This document shows positions 7,726-16,519 of a stretch of DNA of 64,000 nucleotides, piece after piece; the stretch's first letter is position 1, and each line of letters starts with the position of its first letter. The DNA lies in assembly GCF_000020605.1 (NCBI RefSeq), contig NC_012781.1, positions 2,729,501-2,793,500 of the forward strand, read 5' to 3'. This stretch comes from Agathobacter rectalis ATCC 33656. GTDB lineage: Bacteria > Bacillota > Clostridia > Lachnospirales > Lachnospiraceae. Made by a program: the position numbers and the translations under genes. The notes beneath the pieces were generated by a model that searched no databases, had not been told where the DNA came from, and saw only the letters and a program-made list of their open reading frames with translations.

Positions 7726-8580
7726 CTATTCCTTTACCTGATAATGTCCTGCCCTTGCAAAGCAAAGCACAAGAAGCAGCGCACTTATGGCTCCCAGATA
7801 AAGATATGATCCCCACATCGGAAAATTCATCCTGTCAAGATATTCATCATAGTGCAGCCACGGTATCGTATGCGCCATCGGAAGTATCCACATCTGCTTC
7901 ATTCTGACCTCACAGGTGACTGCTCCGAGTATGATTGCAAAGCCATTTACGAGTATCCCCACATATCTGTGATTGCTGACAGCCGAAAAAAGCAGCACAT
8001 ATGATATGAGCAGAAAATATAAAAGCAGCAGACAGAATGTGTGTATAAGTGCCTGTTCAAGTGTCATCTGCTGATACAGATTTCCAGGAAGAAGCTGCAC
8101 CACATAATCTCCCGTCCTATCCGGATAAACTGATGTAAAATGTGTGACCGCATCAGAAAATGAAAGACTCCATCTGCCTGTCCCTATCATAAGAACGCAC
8201 GATGACACCAAAAGGAATAAAAGCACAAAACAGGATGCCGCTGCCGCAAAAACTGCCTGTCCAAATATCCATGTCCTCTTTGTACAGCGCATCTGATAAA
8301 ACCTGTCAATTCCCGTCCTCTGTGGAAAATCAGCCATCAGCACAAGAAAAAGTATAGGTATTATAAGAAGGATAACTCCCGAATTTCCCAAAGCCACAAA
8401 AGCCTCAGGTATAGAAAGCATTTCTCCCATAAGCATTTTGCACTGTCGAAGCGGCCCGATCACCTGCACATTCACAAATACGAGCATGACAAACAGTATG
8501 ATTATCCTGCTGCTGCGCAGCCACTGCCTGAATTCAGCTTGCGCAATGTGCACTGCTGCCCGAAACGAAAATCTATCCAT
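7726..8580 (-). CDS. ABC transporter permease, cassette 1 (second)
   Basis: A 284-residue integral membrane protein with about six hydrophobic segments, starting MDRFSFRAAVHIAQAEFRQWLRSS. A conserved-looking loop RFYQMRCTKRTWIFGQA corresponds to LFTLSRLGRKKWFCGQI in the cassette 3 permease, showing paralogy. AGGAGG lies 7 bases before the ATG. It overlaps the preceding permease by 8 bp, indicating translational coupling. No Pfam-level name is certain (ABC-2 type). It should form the membrane channel with its neighbour; the cargo is unknown. Confidence 0.82.
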   Translation of the reverse strand: MDRFSFRAAVHIAQAEFRQWLRSSRIIILFVMLVFVNVQVIGPLRQCKMLMGEMLSIPEAFVALGNSGVILLIIPILFLVLMADFPQRTGIDRFYQMRCTKRTWIFGQAVFAAAASCFVLLFLLVSSCVLMIGTGRWSLSFSDAVTHFTSVYPDRTGDYVVQLLPGNLYQQMTLEQALIHTFCLLLLYFLLISYVLLFSAVSNHRYVGILVNGFAIILGAVTCEVRMKQMWILPMAHTIPWLHYDEYLDRMNFPMWGSYLYLGAISALLLVLCFARAGHYQVKE

Positions 8581-9391
8581 CGCAATGCCTCCTTTTCACC
8601 TGTGCATAATACAGCAGAACAAGTATCACATAACAAACTATAGTAAGTCCTACCGTCCATACCCAGCCGCTCTCACCCGACACATTCATCAGATTTGATG
8701 AGTTAAACCTCTCCACTGCCGGGTTTTCAAGTGTAAGTCTCTGCAGAATCTGCGTGTATATGTAATTAAGTAGAAACGGAAGGCACAGCAGCATATACCG
8801 ATCCCTAAAAAATATTGCTGCTCCTATTCCAAACATACTTGCCGCCATACCATATAAGAAAGAACCTATAAGCCGTTTTACCACATATATGAGCACCATA
8901 CTGCCTGTTCCGTACCAGTCTGCATACATCATCTGCTCATTCACGGAAAATGATATATATGCCGGAAATGCAATAAGCATCATAAGTCCGAAAACAATGT
9001 TCGCTGTGATGAAAAGAATTCCACCTGTAAGCACTCCTGCTGTCACCTTTGTGGCACAATACTTTGCATTTTGCGACCTTATGAGCAAAAAACCTGTCAT
9101 GCCGTTGTGCCGTTCCGCGGAAAGCACTGCGATATATCCAAATGACATTAAAAGCGGCAGTATAAGCGGAAGCCAACCGTTCATCCCTTTTATCCACATA
9201 AAAAGTGCGCTGTATTCTATCGGCTGCTCACTTTTATGTGCAATGCCGGTTATGGCAAGCCTAAATACCGATACGGCACTGCCTGACGGATCATAATCCG
9301 CATTTGCGCTAAAAGCAAGTACAACACATCCTATGACCGCAAGAAGCAGATACGGAAAATACAGATATTTTTTCATTTCCGCCCTTATCAT
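8573..9391 (-). CDS. ABC transporter permease, cassette 1 (first)
   Basis: A 272-residue polytopic membrane protein; a segment such as GWLPLILPLLMSFGYIAVLS is followed by AERHNGMTGFLLIRSQNAKY, the cytoplasmic loop also found in the cassette 2 and 3 counterparts (FYFDVKSGYAAQIISRGKKSDY). ATG 9391 was chosen because GGGGAGG lies about 9 bases upstream and it starts two bases past the lipoprotein stop; the longer frame to 9445 would overlap that gene deeply. Function as a transport partner is inferred from the operon. Confidence 0.82.
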   Translation of the reverse strand: MIRAEMKKYLYFPYLLLAVIGCVVLAFSANADYDPSGSAVSVFRLAITGIAHKSEQPIEYSALFMWIKGMNGWLPLILPLLMSFGYIAVLSAERHNGMTGFLLIRSQNAKYCATKVTAGVLTGGILFITANIVFGLMMLIAFPAYISFSVNEQMMYADWYGTGSMVLIYVVKRLIGSFLYGMAASMFGIGAAIFFRDRYMLLCLPFLLNYIYTQILQRLTLENPAVERFNSSNLMNVSGESGWVWTVGLTIVCYVILVLLYYAQVKRRHCDG

Positions 9392-9392
9392 A

Positions 9393-10682
9393 CTAAGCCG
9401 CCTCCCCATAGGTATAGTAATAGACCTCTCCTGTAAATGCATCAAGATACATCCTGATATTTTCGTCCTTAGTCCTGTTTATTCCGTCAAACTGCCATGC
9501 CGGAAGATATATTTTGCACTCAGAACCATCTCCAAAATTAAGCGGTACATATGTAAGACATACACTTTGTACATCAACATTTAAAAACTTTGCCATCTTC
9601 CCGCTTAAAATATCTGCGGCATCCTTTATTCCCAATATCCCATCCGACGAATACAAATTTTCCAGCGGTTCCGAATCGTTAACTCCCGCATAAGCACTGA
9701 CTCCATCAGAATCCACTACATATGCATGTTTGATATCCTCTTCAAAATTATACTCATTTCCATATATCTGATAATTTCCATAATCATGATATGCTATTGG
9801 AACACCATGGTACTGCCTTTGAACCATATAATCATATCCGTACACCTGTCCGAGCTTGAACACGCGAACCTCCGGAACTGACAATGTAATGCCATCTGTG
9901 GGTACAAACGGAGTACCGTTTTCAAAATATTCCCCTGTAAGCTCTGCCCCCTGTTCAATGGTCAATTCACCATTTATAAGCTGATAGCTTTCTTTTCCAA
10001 GCTCGTCTATTGTCCCCGATTTTACAACATCATCTGTGTATGTTCCAAGAGCGTCACTGCTCGCATGCGCATCCGTATTCAGATATGCTCCTATCTTTCC
10101 ATCACTCATTGAATATATGCCATTATCCGCTATCTGTATATGACACTCATTCGTATTTACAAGTGCTCCTACTCCTGATGCAAGATCCATATGATCCTTA
10201 AGAGCCGGATAACTGTATGGTGTTTCCTTTGTATCATCCATTCCAAGGTCACTGTTTATGATCCTTACCTCCGAATCCATATCAGTTGTATCGAGCTTAC
10301 CGATTGATTCAAGCCAGTCCTTTATTGTATCCCAGCTCTCCTGTGTAGTAATGCCGTGTACTCCCCCCTCCATGACATACAACTCATTCGTTTCCGGCAT
10401 ATCTTTAAAAGTACAATTTGTAAACGATAAATTCCTGTAATCCTTGTTTTTTACCGCATCGGTATCTGTGCTATACTGTTCACAGCCTAGCTTATAATTC
10501 TCCCTGTTATCGGCAAGCTTTTTCTCATACGCAGCTATATCAATCCCCTGCTGCGTGTATGATTTATCCGCTGTATTCTTCTGCTGCGTATCTGCCGTTT
10601 TGCTGTCTGCACATGCAGACATGGTAAAAAATGCTGCAATGCAAAGGGCTGGTATTAGTACTGTTTTGTGATGTTTGTTCAT
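9393..10682 (-). CDS. Large lipoprotein, cassette 1
   Basis: A 429-residue secreted lipoprotein: signal MNKHHKTVLIPALC, lipobox TMSAC, then a polar Thr/Lys/Gln-rich linker. The body has no motif I can name firmly. Its end, MYLDAFTGEVYYYTYG, resembles the cassette 3 lipoprotein end (YDAYTGEEYRIQ) and recalls PepSY-like domains. A SAYAGVN stretch is shared with the small secreted protein at 20030. GGGGGAA precedes the ATG. As first full gene of cassette 1 it is likely an outer-face sensor or capture partner of the ABC permeases; that role is inference. Confidence 0.78.
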   Translation of the reverse strand: MNKHHKTVLIPALCIAAFFTMSACADSKTADTQQKNTADKSYTQQGIDIAAYEKKLADNRENYKLGCEQYSTDTDAVKNKDYRNLSFTNCTFKDMPETNELYVMEGGVHGITTQESWDTIKDWLESIGKLDTTDMDSEVRIINSDLGMDDTKETPYSYPALKDHMDLASGVGALVNTNECHIQIADNGIYSMSDGKIGAYLNTDAHASSDALGTYTDDVVKSGTIDELGKESYQLINGELTIEQGAELTGEYFENGTPFVPTDGITLSVPEVRVFKLGQVYGYDYMVQRQYHGVPIAYHDYGNYQIYGNEYNFEEDIKHAYVVDSDGVSAYAGVNDSEPLENLYSSDGILGIKDAADILSGKMAKFLNVDVQSVCLTYVPLNFGDGSECKIYLPAWQFDGINRTKDENIRMYLDAFTGEVYYYTYGEAA

Positions 10683-10710
10683 ATATAATTCCCCCATTTT
10701 GTAACACAAT

Positions 10711-10737
10711 TAGCCGGTATGGGAAACATACCGGCTA
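10711..10737. promoter_or_regulatory. Leader hairpin before cassette 1 lipoprotein
   Basis: A perfect 11-bp inverted repeat (10711-10721, 10727-10737; loop GGAAA) lies 28 bases before the lipoprotein ATG and 17 bases after a 15-codon frame. On the minus strand no T-run follows, so it is not a plain terminator for that strand. It may stabilise or attenuate the cassette 1 mRNA. Confidence 0.55.
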
Positions 10738-10754
10738 ACATATTTTTATCTTTT

Positions 10755-10802
10755 TTATACTACTTTATAAATCGTACCTTTTGCATTGCATCTTTTCCCC
10801 AT
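10755..10802 (-). CDS. Possible 15-residue leader peptide of cassette 1
   Basis: ATG at 10802 is preceded by AAAGGAG at a spacing of 6, better than many real genes here. The frame reads MGKRCNAKGTIYKVV and stops. It sits between promoter A and the hairpin/lipoprotein, in the place the small secreted protein holds in cassette 3. It may be a leader peptide, a signal peptide precursor or a decayed gene start. Nothing in the residues assigns a function; it contains one Cys and is basic. Confidence 0.35.
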   Translation of the reverse strand: MGKRCNAKGTIYKVV

Positions 10803-10840
10803 AGACTTCTCCTTTACTATACTATGTTTTAAGTTACTTA

Positions 10841-10860
10841 ATAACAATAATTATTGTTAT
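10841..10860. promoter_or_regulatory. Palindrome near transcription start, cassette 1
   Basis: A perfect 20-bp palindrome centred on AACAATAATTATTGTT lies 22-41 bases downstream of the -10 box of promoter A. The identical 16-bp core is at 20507-20522, at nearly the same place behind promoter B. It is a candidate operator or RNA hairpin. Confidence 0.6.
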
Positions 10861-10881
10861 TAGAAATCGATTACAATTTCA

Positions 10882-10909
10882 ATTATATTCATTTTCCCAT
10901 TTTTTTCAA
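10882..10909 (-). promoter_or_regulatory. Promoter A (cassette 1)
   Basis: TTGAAA (10909-10904), a 16-bp spacer, TATAAT (10887-10882) on the minus strand. The box sequences, spacer length and distance to the upstream direct repeat match promoter B at 20546-20573. Confidence 0.78.
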
Positions 10910-10926
10910 TACAATTTACATGAGAT

Positions 10927-10957
10927 GACATTTTTTATTCACTTTTGGTACATTTTA
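10927..10957 (-). promoter_or_regulatory. Direct-repeat operator A, probable LytTR regulator site
   Basis: Read on the + strand, ACATTTTT (10928) and ACATTTTA (10950) start 22 bp apart, two helical turns, the spacing typical of LytTR-family binding sites. The repeat lies 19 bp from the -35 box. Copies at 20591-20620 and 21294-21323 share the intervening TTTTGGT. Confidence 0.6.
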
Positions 10958-10981
10958 TATAGATCAATTAAAAATTAAAAA

Positions 10982-11566
10982 TCAGTTACAACACAACCTT
11001 ATCTTCTGCGGATAATACTGCAGCACCATATACAGCTTCATCTTATCTACCCTGCTCCAGTCTTTCTTTGATACCTGCTGCTCATCCATTATATACGGTA
11101 TCACAAAAGATACATCCTCACCGGCATTAAGCTTTATCTCCAAAGCTTCCAAAGTAGGATTTAATGCAAAAAACAGTTCCATGTCATACTGATCACCATT
11201 GGTTCCCATTTCAAATGCAAGGCTTGTAAGATCAAGTGATGTTGTATCGTCCTTTACTTTGGTAACTGACAAGGTTATAAAACCCACACGCACACTGTCG
11301 AAAGGATATTCTGAACCATCATCCGTCTGATCATATGCATAATCAGGACATTTTTCTTTTAGGAGACTGCCATCGCCCCACTCCCATCCGGTCTGCTTTA
11401 TCTCATAATTTCCAAGCTTTATAGTGTCATTGTCTGTATATGTGATGACCTTTGGGGATGGATAGCAATGATTCAGATAAACAATCCTTGCCAAAACAGC
11501 AATCATCACAATTCCTATGAGCATTCCCGAAAAAAGCCTTACTTGTTTTGATTTTCTTTGCTTCAT
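10982..11566 (-). CDS. Membrane-anchored extracytoplasmic protein, cassette 2
   Basis: A 194-residue protein with a basic N-terminus and one membrane helix (about residues 12-32), then an extracytoplasmic domain with ITYTDNDTIKLGNYEIKQTGWEW and SLDLTSLAFEMGTN. The strand-rich look and spacing resemble DUF5028/DUF4352-type accessory proteins; this is tentative. AGGAG precedes the ATG and it follows the cassette 2 ATPase by 15 bases, so it closes that operon. It is a distant match in style to the 237-residue lipoprotein that opens cassette 2. Role unknown. Confidence 0.75.
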   Translation of the reverse strand: MKQRKSKQVRLFSGMLIGIVMIAVLARIVYLNHCYPSPKVITYTDNDTIKLGNYEIKQTGWEWGDGSLLKEKCPDYAYDQTDDGSEYPFDSVRVGFITLSVTKVKDDTTSLDLTSLAFEMGTNGDQYDMELFFALNPTLEALEIKLNAGEDVSFVIPYIMDEQQVSKKDWSRVDKMKLYMVLQYYPQKIRLCCN

Positions 11567-11581
11567 AATAAATTCTCCTCG

Positions 11582-12208
11582 TCACTTCAATTTAAACCTT
11601 CCGCTGTCCACCAGATAGATTACATCTGATAGATTTTCAAGCTCATCCTTATCGTGAGAGCTAAGCAGTATAAGACTTCCTTTATCACGCATATCCCTTA
11701 TGATTTCTGACAGTTTTTCCTGCCCCTCCTTGTCCAGGGCGTTAAAAGGTTCATCCAGCAAAAGAAGCTTTGGTTCCTCCATAATGGCACAGGCAATACC
11801 CAGTCTCTGCTTCATTCCAAGAGAATATTTTCTATACTTTCTCTTATCGTGTGGGTTCAGTCCAACCGTTTCAAGTGCCCTGCTTATATCAACTTCACCT
11901 TTATTTATTGATGCAAGCATTTTTAGATTGTCATAGCCTGTATAACTATCTATAAAGGCAGGATTCTCAATAAGCATTCCTATCCTTTCCGGAAAAGCCA
12001 TATTTTTTCCAAGCACCTTGCCGTCGATACTGATGGTACCGCTTGTAGGATACATAAGTCCGCTTACCGCTCTCATCAGCATTGTCTTGCCGGAGCCGTT
12101 TACGCCCTTAAATCCATATATATTACCACTTTCCAGTGTCATGCATACATCATCGAGTACCAGAGCATCCTTTATCTTTTTAGAAACATGTTCTATCTCT
12201 ATCTTCAT
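11582..12208 (-). CDS. ABC transporter ATPase, cassette 2
   Basis: A 208-residue nucleotide-binding subunit: Walker A GFKGVNGSGKTMLMR, signature YSLGMKQRLGIACAI, Walker B LLLLDEPFNALD, H-loop LLSSHDKDE. ATG 12208 was chosen; the GTG at 12220 lies within the GAGGT ribosome site. It begins 8 bases after the permease stop. Same family as the cassette 1 and 3 ATPases, closest to bacitracin/lantibiotic-type ATPases, which often give self-protection or export peptides. Confidence 0.92.
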   Translation of the reverse strand: MKIEIEHVSKKIKDALVLDDVCMTLESGNIYGFKGVNGSGKTMLMRAVSGLMYPTSGTISIDGKVLGKNMAFPERIGMLIENPAFIDSYTGYDNLKMLASINKGEVDISRALETVGLNPHDKRKYRKYSLGMKQRLGIACAIMEEPKLLLLDEPFNALDKEGQEKLSEIIRDMRDKGSLILLSSHDKDELENLSDVIYLVDSGRFKLK

Positions 12209-12216
12209 AAAATACC

Positions 12217-13029
12217 TCACAAAATATTCTTTCTGTTAAAATACACACTTCCGGACACAATAGAAACCACCATCACAATAATGCAGCTTATTATTCCGGC
12301 AGCCGCATCCATTCCGCCCGCACAGAGCCTGTTGTTTCTGATGATCATAAGATAATTGCCCATAAGAAACGGACTCACCCAGTAAACAGACACCACAAGA
12401 TAAACTATTGAAACAATATATCCAGCGATCGCACCGGCAAAAATACTGATAGTAAGCTGCACCACCGCAATTGTACAGGCGCATAACATTGGCAGTATCA
12501 GCCATACAATCACTTCATTTCCGGTCGAAAACCGCTGCATATCTATTCCCATTTCCATGAGCATATCATCAGGCTTTGTGCTCCACTTCCCGATTGCACA
12601 TGTCACAGCCGCAAGAACAAGTATCATTGCAGCATAATACATAATCACATTTATGAGCGTCCATATGTACTTACTCCATAACCACTTAAACCTGCTGCCA
12701 GACAATATCAGTGTCTTTTTGCCTGCACCATACAGATCTGACAATGGATAAAATCCTACCATAAAAAATAAAAACGCATAAAACAAAAACCACGACACCG
12801 GAATGGTAAATACGCTGTCATCTGTCTTTATGTATGGCGGCATACCCTGAAGTATATTTGTAAAGTATGCCAAAAATCCAAGCTCCGGTGAATTTACACT
12901 AAAATCACTGACGGTGATAAATGAAAAAAATACAAATATGAATACTCCGACTATCCATTTTATCTTGTTTTCCCTAAATCCTTTTCTGATATCATATAAG
13001 ATCAGATTTGCAAAAATTCTCCTATTCAT
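12217..13029 (-). CDS. ABC transporter permease, cassette 2 (second)
   Basis: A 270-residue membrane protein with about six hydrophobic segments. It carries the cytoplasmic loop YGAGKKTLILSGSRFKWLWSKY, equivalent to loops of the cassette 1 and 3 second permeases. ATG 13029 overlaps the stop of the upstream permease (ATGAATAG), so translation is coupled. It should pair with the upstream permease and the ATPase; cargo unknown. Confidence 0.82.
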   Translation of the reverse strand: MNRRIFANLILYDIRKGFRENKIKWIVGVFIFVFFSFITVSDFSVNSPELGFLAYFTNILQGMPPYIKTDDSVFTIPVSWFLFYAFLFFMVGFYPLSDLYGAGKKTLILSGSRFKWLWSKYIWTLINVIMYYAAMILVLAAVTCAIGKWSTKPDDMLMEMGIDMQRFSTGNEVIVWLILPMLCACTIAVVQLTISIFAGAIAGYIVSIVYLVVSVYWVSPFLMGNYLMIIRNNRLCAGGMDAAAGIISCIIVMVVSIVSGSVYFNRKNIL

Positions 13030-13834
13030 AAGCAACAAGCTCTTTCTTTACCGCATGTATGTAAAATATAATATTTACCACTATAAGGATAATAAACGCA
13101 CAGATCACAACCCGGATATCATTTCTAAACGGTGCACTTGGTCTAAGAAACATTACCGGTGATAAACTCACCCTGTTTACAAAATGAACCATGCAGAACA
13201 CAAATATGTATATGATAAACGGTGTCAGCAGGATCCAGAACCGGCTTCTTACAAAATTAACAGCCCACAACACCGCACAGTTTAAAAGTCCCCAGAAGCA
13301 GCCATCAATCAGCACAAAAATCAGATTGTATACAAGTGGATGTGTATAAAATACCCCTGACATGATATCCATTGCCGCTACCGGGAATGTGCCTGTTCCT
13401 ACCTGTGGTATTACCATCGGAAATACCATTGCAGTAAGCATAAAGTCAAACACCAGTGGTATCATTCCAATAAGCGCACCGCTTACAAATGCAGCTCCAT
13501 ATTTTGCTCTTATATAATCGCTCTTCTTTCCTCTTGATATGATCTGGGCAGCATACCCTGATTTAACATCAAAATAAAAGCTTCTGCCATACGGTATGGC
13601 ACACAAAGCAGGCATTATCAGATAAAGCAGCAACGGCTGCACACTTGCATTATCCGCACCTATCCATTTCTCATATGCAGACAATGGATACGTGTCGTAG
13701 TAAACATACATCCTCCATATCCACACATTTTCCATAAAATGCCATACACATATTGCAAACGCAACACACAATGTGGCAGCAAATAATCTATTTCTAAAAG
13801 CACGTTTTATTTCGAGTTTAAATATTCTATTCAT
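13022..13834 (-). CDS. ABC transporter permease, cassette 2 (first)
   Basis: A 270-residue polytopic membrane protein starting MNRIFKLEIKRAFRNRLF, with PYGRSFYFDVKSGYAAQIIS then RGKKSDYIRAKY, a loop found in the paralogues (QDLQSGYIKFIIAKTKKKDYIKAEL in pieces in cassette 3). GGAG lies 8 bases before the ATG, 2 bases after the lipoprotein stop. ABC-2-like permease by context. Confidence 0.82.
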   Translation of the reverse strand: MNRIFKLEIKRAFRNRLFAATLCVAFAICVWHFMENVWIWRMYVYYDTYPLSAYEKWIGADNASVQPLLLYLIMPALCAIPYGRSFYFDVKSGYAAQIISRGKKSDYIRAKYGAAFVSGALIGMIPLVFDFMLTAMVFPMVIPQVGTGTFPVAAMDIMSGVFYTHPLVYNLIFVLIDGCFWGLLNCAVLWAVNFVRSRFWILLTPFIIYIFVFCMVHFVNRVSLSPVMFLRPSAPFRNDIRVVICAFIILIVVNIIFYIHAVKKELVAYE

Positions 13835-13836
13835 AA

Positions 13837-14550
13837 CTACAGCTCCAGTTTAAAATATTTTTGTACCTTATCATTGGTTTTTGAATCTATACCCTCTATA
13901 CAATAATAAATATACTTAGAGTCTTCTGACATCCATTCATCCTGAATAATATATCCAAGCTCTGATGTAATACACTCGCCTTTGCCTAAAACATAATGAT
14001 ATACATCACTTTCATCTCCTCCAAGCCAATAGTTGTCTATATATACACAATCTGAGTTTTCCTGTATTCTCTCCATATCATCCTTGATGGCATACAGAAC
14101 ACCCACATTTCTATTACCTTCAATCTGCTTATCATCTCCATCCTTATAAGTGATTGTCAACGTTATAAAAAGATAACTATAGCCATTGCTCAGGTTATAA
14201 TTTTCATCTATATTTCCTTCACAGCTATCTTTCAAAAAATCTGCAACAGTATCCTTATTTCTGTTTCCAAACTCCGTTGTATGCTCGTACTTTTCAATTT
14301 TATAAGTAATTCCATTTATCTCAATTGTATCATCAACTGACACGATATCGTCTTTGTTAACATACTCCGCATCCTGCACATACGTAGCCGGAGCCTGGTC
14401 TACTACACCGGTGTCACCTTCTGTCTTTGAAGCCTCATCCTTTACAATACCGGATTTTCCCTCTAGCTTGGCATTTGATTGTGAGCAGGCTGAAAGCCCC
14501 GCTGCCATCATAATCACTGCCATTATTGCTGTAATTTTCTTTTTCTTCAT
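13837..14550 (-). CDS. Lipoprotein, first gene of cassette 2
   Basis: A 237-residue lipoprotein with signal MKKKKITAIMAVIMMAAG and lipobox LSAC. The mature part has INGITYKIEKYEHTTEFGNRN and SYLFITLTITYKDGDD, a beta-sandwich style like DUF5028/DUF4352 accessory proteins (tentative). It differs from the larger lipoproteins of cassettes 1 and 3. AAGGAG precedes the ATG. It heads the operon lipoprotein-permease-permease-ATPase-anchored protein. Role inferred as extracellular sensor or accessory. Confidence 0.8.
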   Translation of the reverse strand: MKKKKITAIMAVIMMAAGLSACSQSNAKLEGKSGIVKDEASKTEGDTGVVDQAPATYVQDAEYVNKDDIVSVDDTIEINGITYKIEKYEHTTEFGNRNKDTVADFLKDSCEGNIDENYNLSNGYSYLFITLTITYKDGDDKQIEGNRNVGVLYAIKDDMERIQENSDCVYIDNYWLGGDESDVYHYVLGKGECITSELGYIIQDEWMSEDSKYIYYCIEGIDSKTNDKVQKYFKLEL

Positions 14551-14631
14551 AGTTTCTTCTCCTTGATTGATTGCTGATGTTTAATTGTTATGATAATTAT
14601 AAACCTGTGATGTGTCATAGTTGTAAAATAA

Positions 14632-14670
14632 AAAAATCCATTGCAATTTTAATTATTGCAATGGATTTTT
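14632..14670. terminator. Bidirectional hairpin terminator
   Basis: Arms 14632-14647 and 14655-14670 are a perfect 16-bp inverted repeat with A/T flanks, lying 54 bases beyond the stop of the AAA/nuclease gene at 14724. A decayed similar sequence follows the membrane protein gene at about 20641-20680. Confidence 0.8.
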
Positions 14671-14723
14671 GTCACGACTTTACTATCAACCTATTTATCA
14701 GAATATCTTTTTATTAAGTCTAT

Positions 14724-16442
14724 TTACTTATCCGATACCACCTTACAGCGCTTCTTATGAAATGCAATTCCGTATTTTATGATATTGCATCTGCCCTCTT
14801 CACGAAGTACAGCATCATATCTGCGTGTATTTATCTGATTCATTGCATCTTCACAAGATTTATCCAATCCTTGAAAAGACGTTGCATATTTGACCTCTAT
14901 GATAATTCCCGAATCAGGATCCTCCGGTTTTATGATAATGTCACTGAATCCATCCCCTGATTCCCTGTTCGATTTGATCAGCCAGTTCGGATTGCTTCCT
15001 CTCAAAAGGCCAAGCAAAAGACCATGGTAGAAATTTTCTTTCTGTCTATCGCGAGCCTTAGTGTCCAGAATACTTATCATACGATCCATGATTATATTGA
15101 GCTGTCTCTGAATCTTTTCAGTGTCAGCCTCAAGAATAGCCTTTGACAGCACTCTGATCTCATCATTGTCCTTTGCTACAACTTCCTTGAACCATTCCTG
15201 TATCTGCAGAATAAAAACTTCTCTGACCTCTTTGTTTGGGATAACAAGTTTAAGTGCATAATTCTCACTATCCGGCAATTTCACTTCACCTACTTTTGTC
15301 AGGTATCCTGTAGTAAAAAGTACACTCCATATATTATCTATATTTTTGTCTATTTCATTGTACGTAAGTTCAAGATGAACCACTTTTTCAATAGACTCTC
15401 CGGCAATTAAGCGCTCAACCTCATCCTTGGTTGTCGAATCAGCTATATTTATAAGGCGTCTTACAAGGCTGTTTCCGCTACTGTTTATCCAGTAAGTCTG
15501 TGGTCTGGCAGTTGGATTGGCAACAAGATTGTCCACATAATTTATAACATCCCAAGGACAGTATACATCCACATTACCAAAATGATAACCATCATACCAC
15601 TCCTTTGCCTCTTCAAAATGTGATGCCAGTCCATAGTCTGCAAGAAGATTTTTCACCTCATCATCCGAAAATCCAAACTGCTCGTCAAATCTGGCATCAA
15701 GAATCGATAAAACTTTAAAATTATTTATTCCGGTAAAAATGCTTTCTTTCGAGATACGAAGACACCCTGTAAGAATTGCAAATTGTAAATAATCATTTGT
15801 TTTTAAAACTTTTCCCAAAATACCTCTGATAAGCTCGACCATTTCATCGTAGTAACCGTGCTGGAATGCTTTATCCAGCGGTACATCATATTCGTCTATT
15901 ATAAAAATAGTATTCTTGCCATAGTGTTTAGTCAAAAGCTGAGATAACACTTTTAATGATGAAATAACCACACCATCACTCATATGATATTTTCCATCTT
16001 TAATCTGTATAATTCCCTGATACTGCTCTTTTTCATTTTTACTGAGCTTATCACTATTCATTAGGAACGAAAATCCATTTGCTATTTCACCTATTATCTG
16101 GACAAGTGCATCATATGCCCTGTCAAACGTTAACCCGTTAACATCTTTAAATGATATAAACACAACCGGATATTTCCCCATGTATTCATTGCATAAAGCT
16201 GTATTTTGTGAAATATACAAGCCATCAAATATAGATTTATCCGTACCTATTTCAAAAAAACTCTTAAACATACTCATATTAAGAGTCTTACCGAAACGAC
16301 GCGGACGGGTAAAAAGATTTACTTCTCCCCAATTTTGCAGGAGCTGCTCTATAAGCCTCGTTTTATCTATATAATAAAAGCCCGATTTTCGTATTTTTTC
16401 AAAATTATCTATTCCAACCGGTAATTTTAATGTTCTATCCAT
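14724..16442 (-). CDS. AAA-ATPase-like / PD-(D/E)XK nuclease-like protein (DUF1703 type)
   Basis: A 572-residue protein of the AAA-ATPase_like plus PDDEXK_9 family common in gut anaerobes. The N-terminus has LPVGIDNFEKIRKSGFYYIDKT; the P-loop region is FTRPRRFGKTLNMS, a degenerate Walker A; Walker B-like TIFIIDEYDVPLDKA follows. The C-terminal nuclease fold shows DGFSDIIIKPEDPDSGIIIEVKYA, the D...ExK catalytic pattern. ATG 16442 is preceded by GGAGG; ATG 16454 overlaps that site. It sits alone between cassettes 2 and 3. Function is not established; roles in DNA transactions or defence are only suggested. Confidence 0.9.
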   Translation of the reverse strand: MDRTLKLPVGIDNFEKIRKSGFYYIDKTRLIEQLLQNWGEVNLFTRPRRFGKTLNMSMFKSFFEIGTDKSIFDGLYISQNTALCNEYMGKYPVVFISFKDVNGLTFDRAYDALVQIIGEIANGFSFLMNSDKLSKNEKEQYQGIIQIKDGKYHMSDGVVISSLKVLSQLLTKHYGKNTIFIIDEYDVPLDKAFQHGYYDEMVELIRGILGKVLKTNDYLQFAILTGCLRISKESIFTGINNFKVLSILDARFDEQFGFSDDEVKNLLADYGLASHFEEAKEWYDGYHFGNVDVYCPWDVINYVDNLVANPTARPQTYWINSSGNSLVRRLINIADSTTKDEVERLIAGESIEKVVHLELTYNEIDKNIDNIWSVLFTTGYLTKVGEVKLPDSENYALKLVIPNKEVREVFILQIQEWFKEVVAKDNDEIRVLSKAILEADTEKIQRQLNIIMDRMISILDTKARDRQKENFYHGLLLGLLRGSNPNWLIKSNRESGDGFSDIIIKPEDPDSGIIIEVKYATSFQGLDKSCEDAMNQINTRRYDAVLREEGRCNIIKYGIAFHKKRCKVVSDK

Positions 16443-16459
16443 CAAAGCCTCCATAAAAA

Positions 16460-16495
16460 AATCCGCTATAACTGTTAATCATAGTATAGCGGATT
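16460..16495. repeat. Palindromic repeat, AATCCGCTATA type, copy 2
   Basis: Arms 16460-16470 and 16485-16495 form an 11-bp perfect inverted repeat; the outer core is shared with 5211-5249. It lies in the short gap upstream of the AAA/nuclease gene and downstream of the ATPase fragment. Confidence 0.65.
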
Positions 16496-16519
16496 ATTTT
16501 ATAAAATACAATAATTGTG

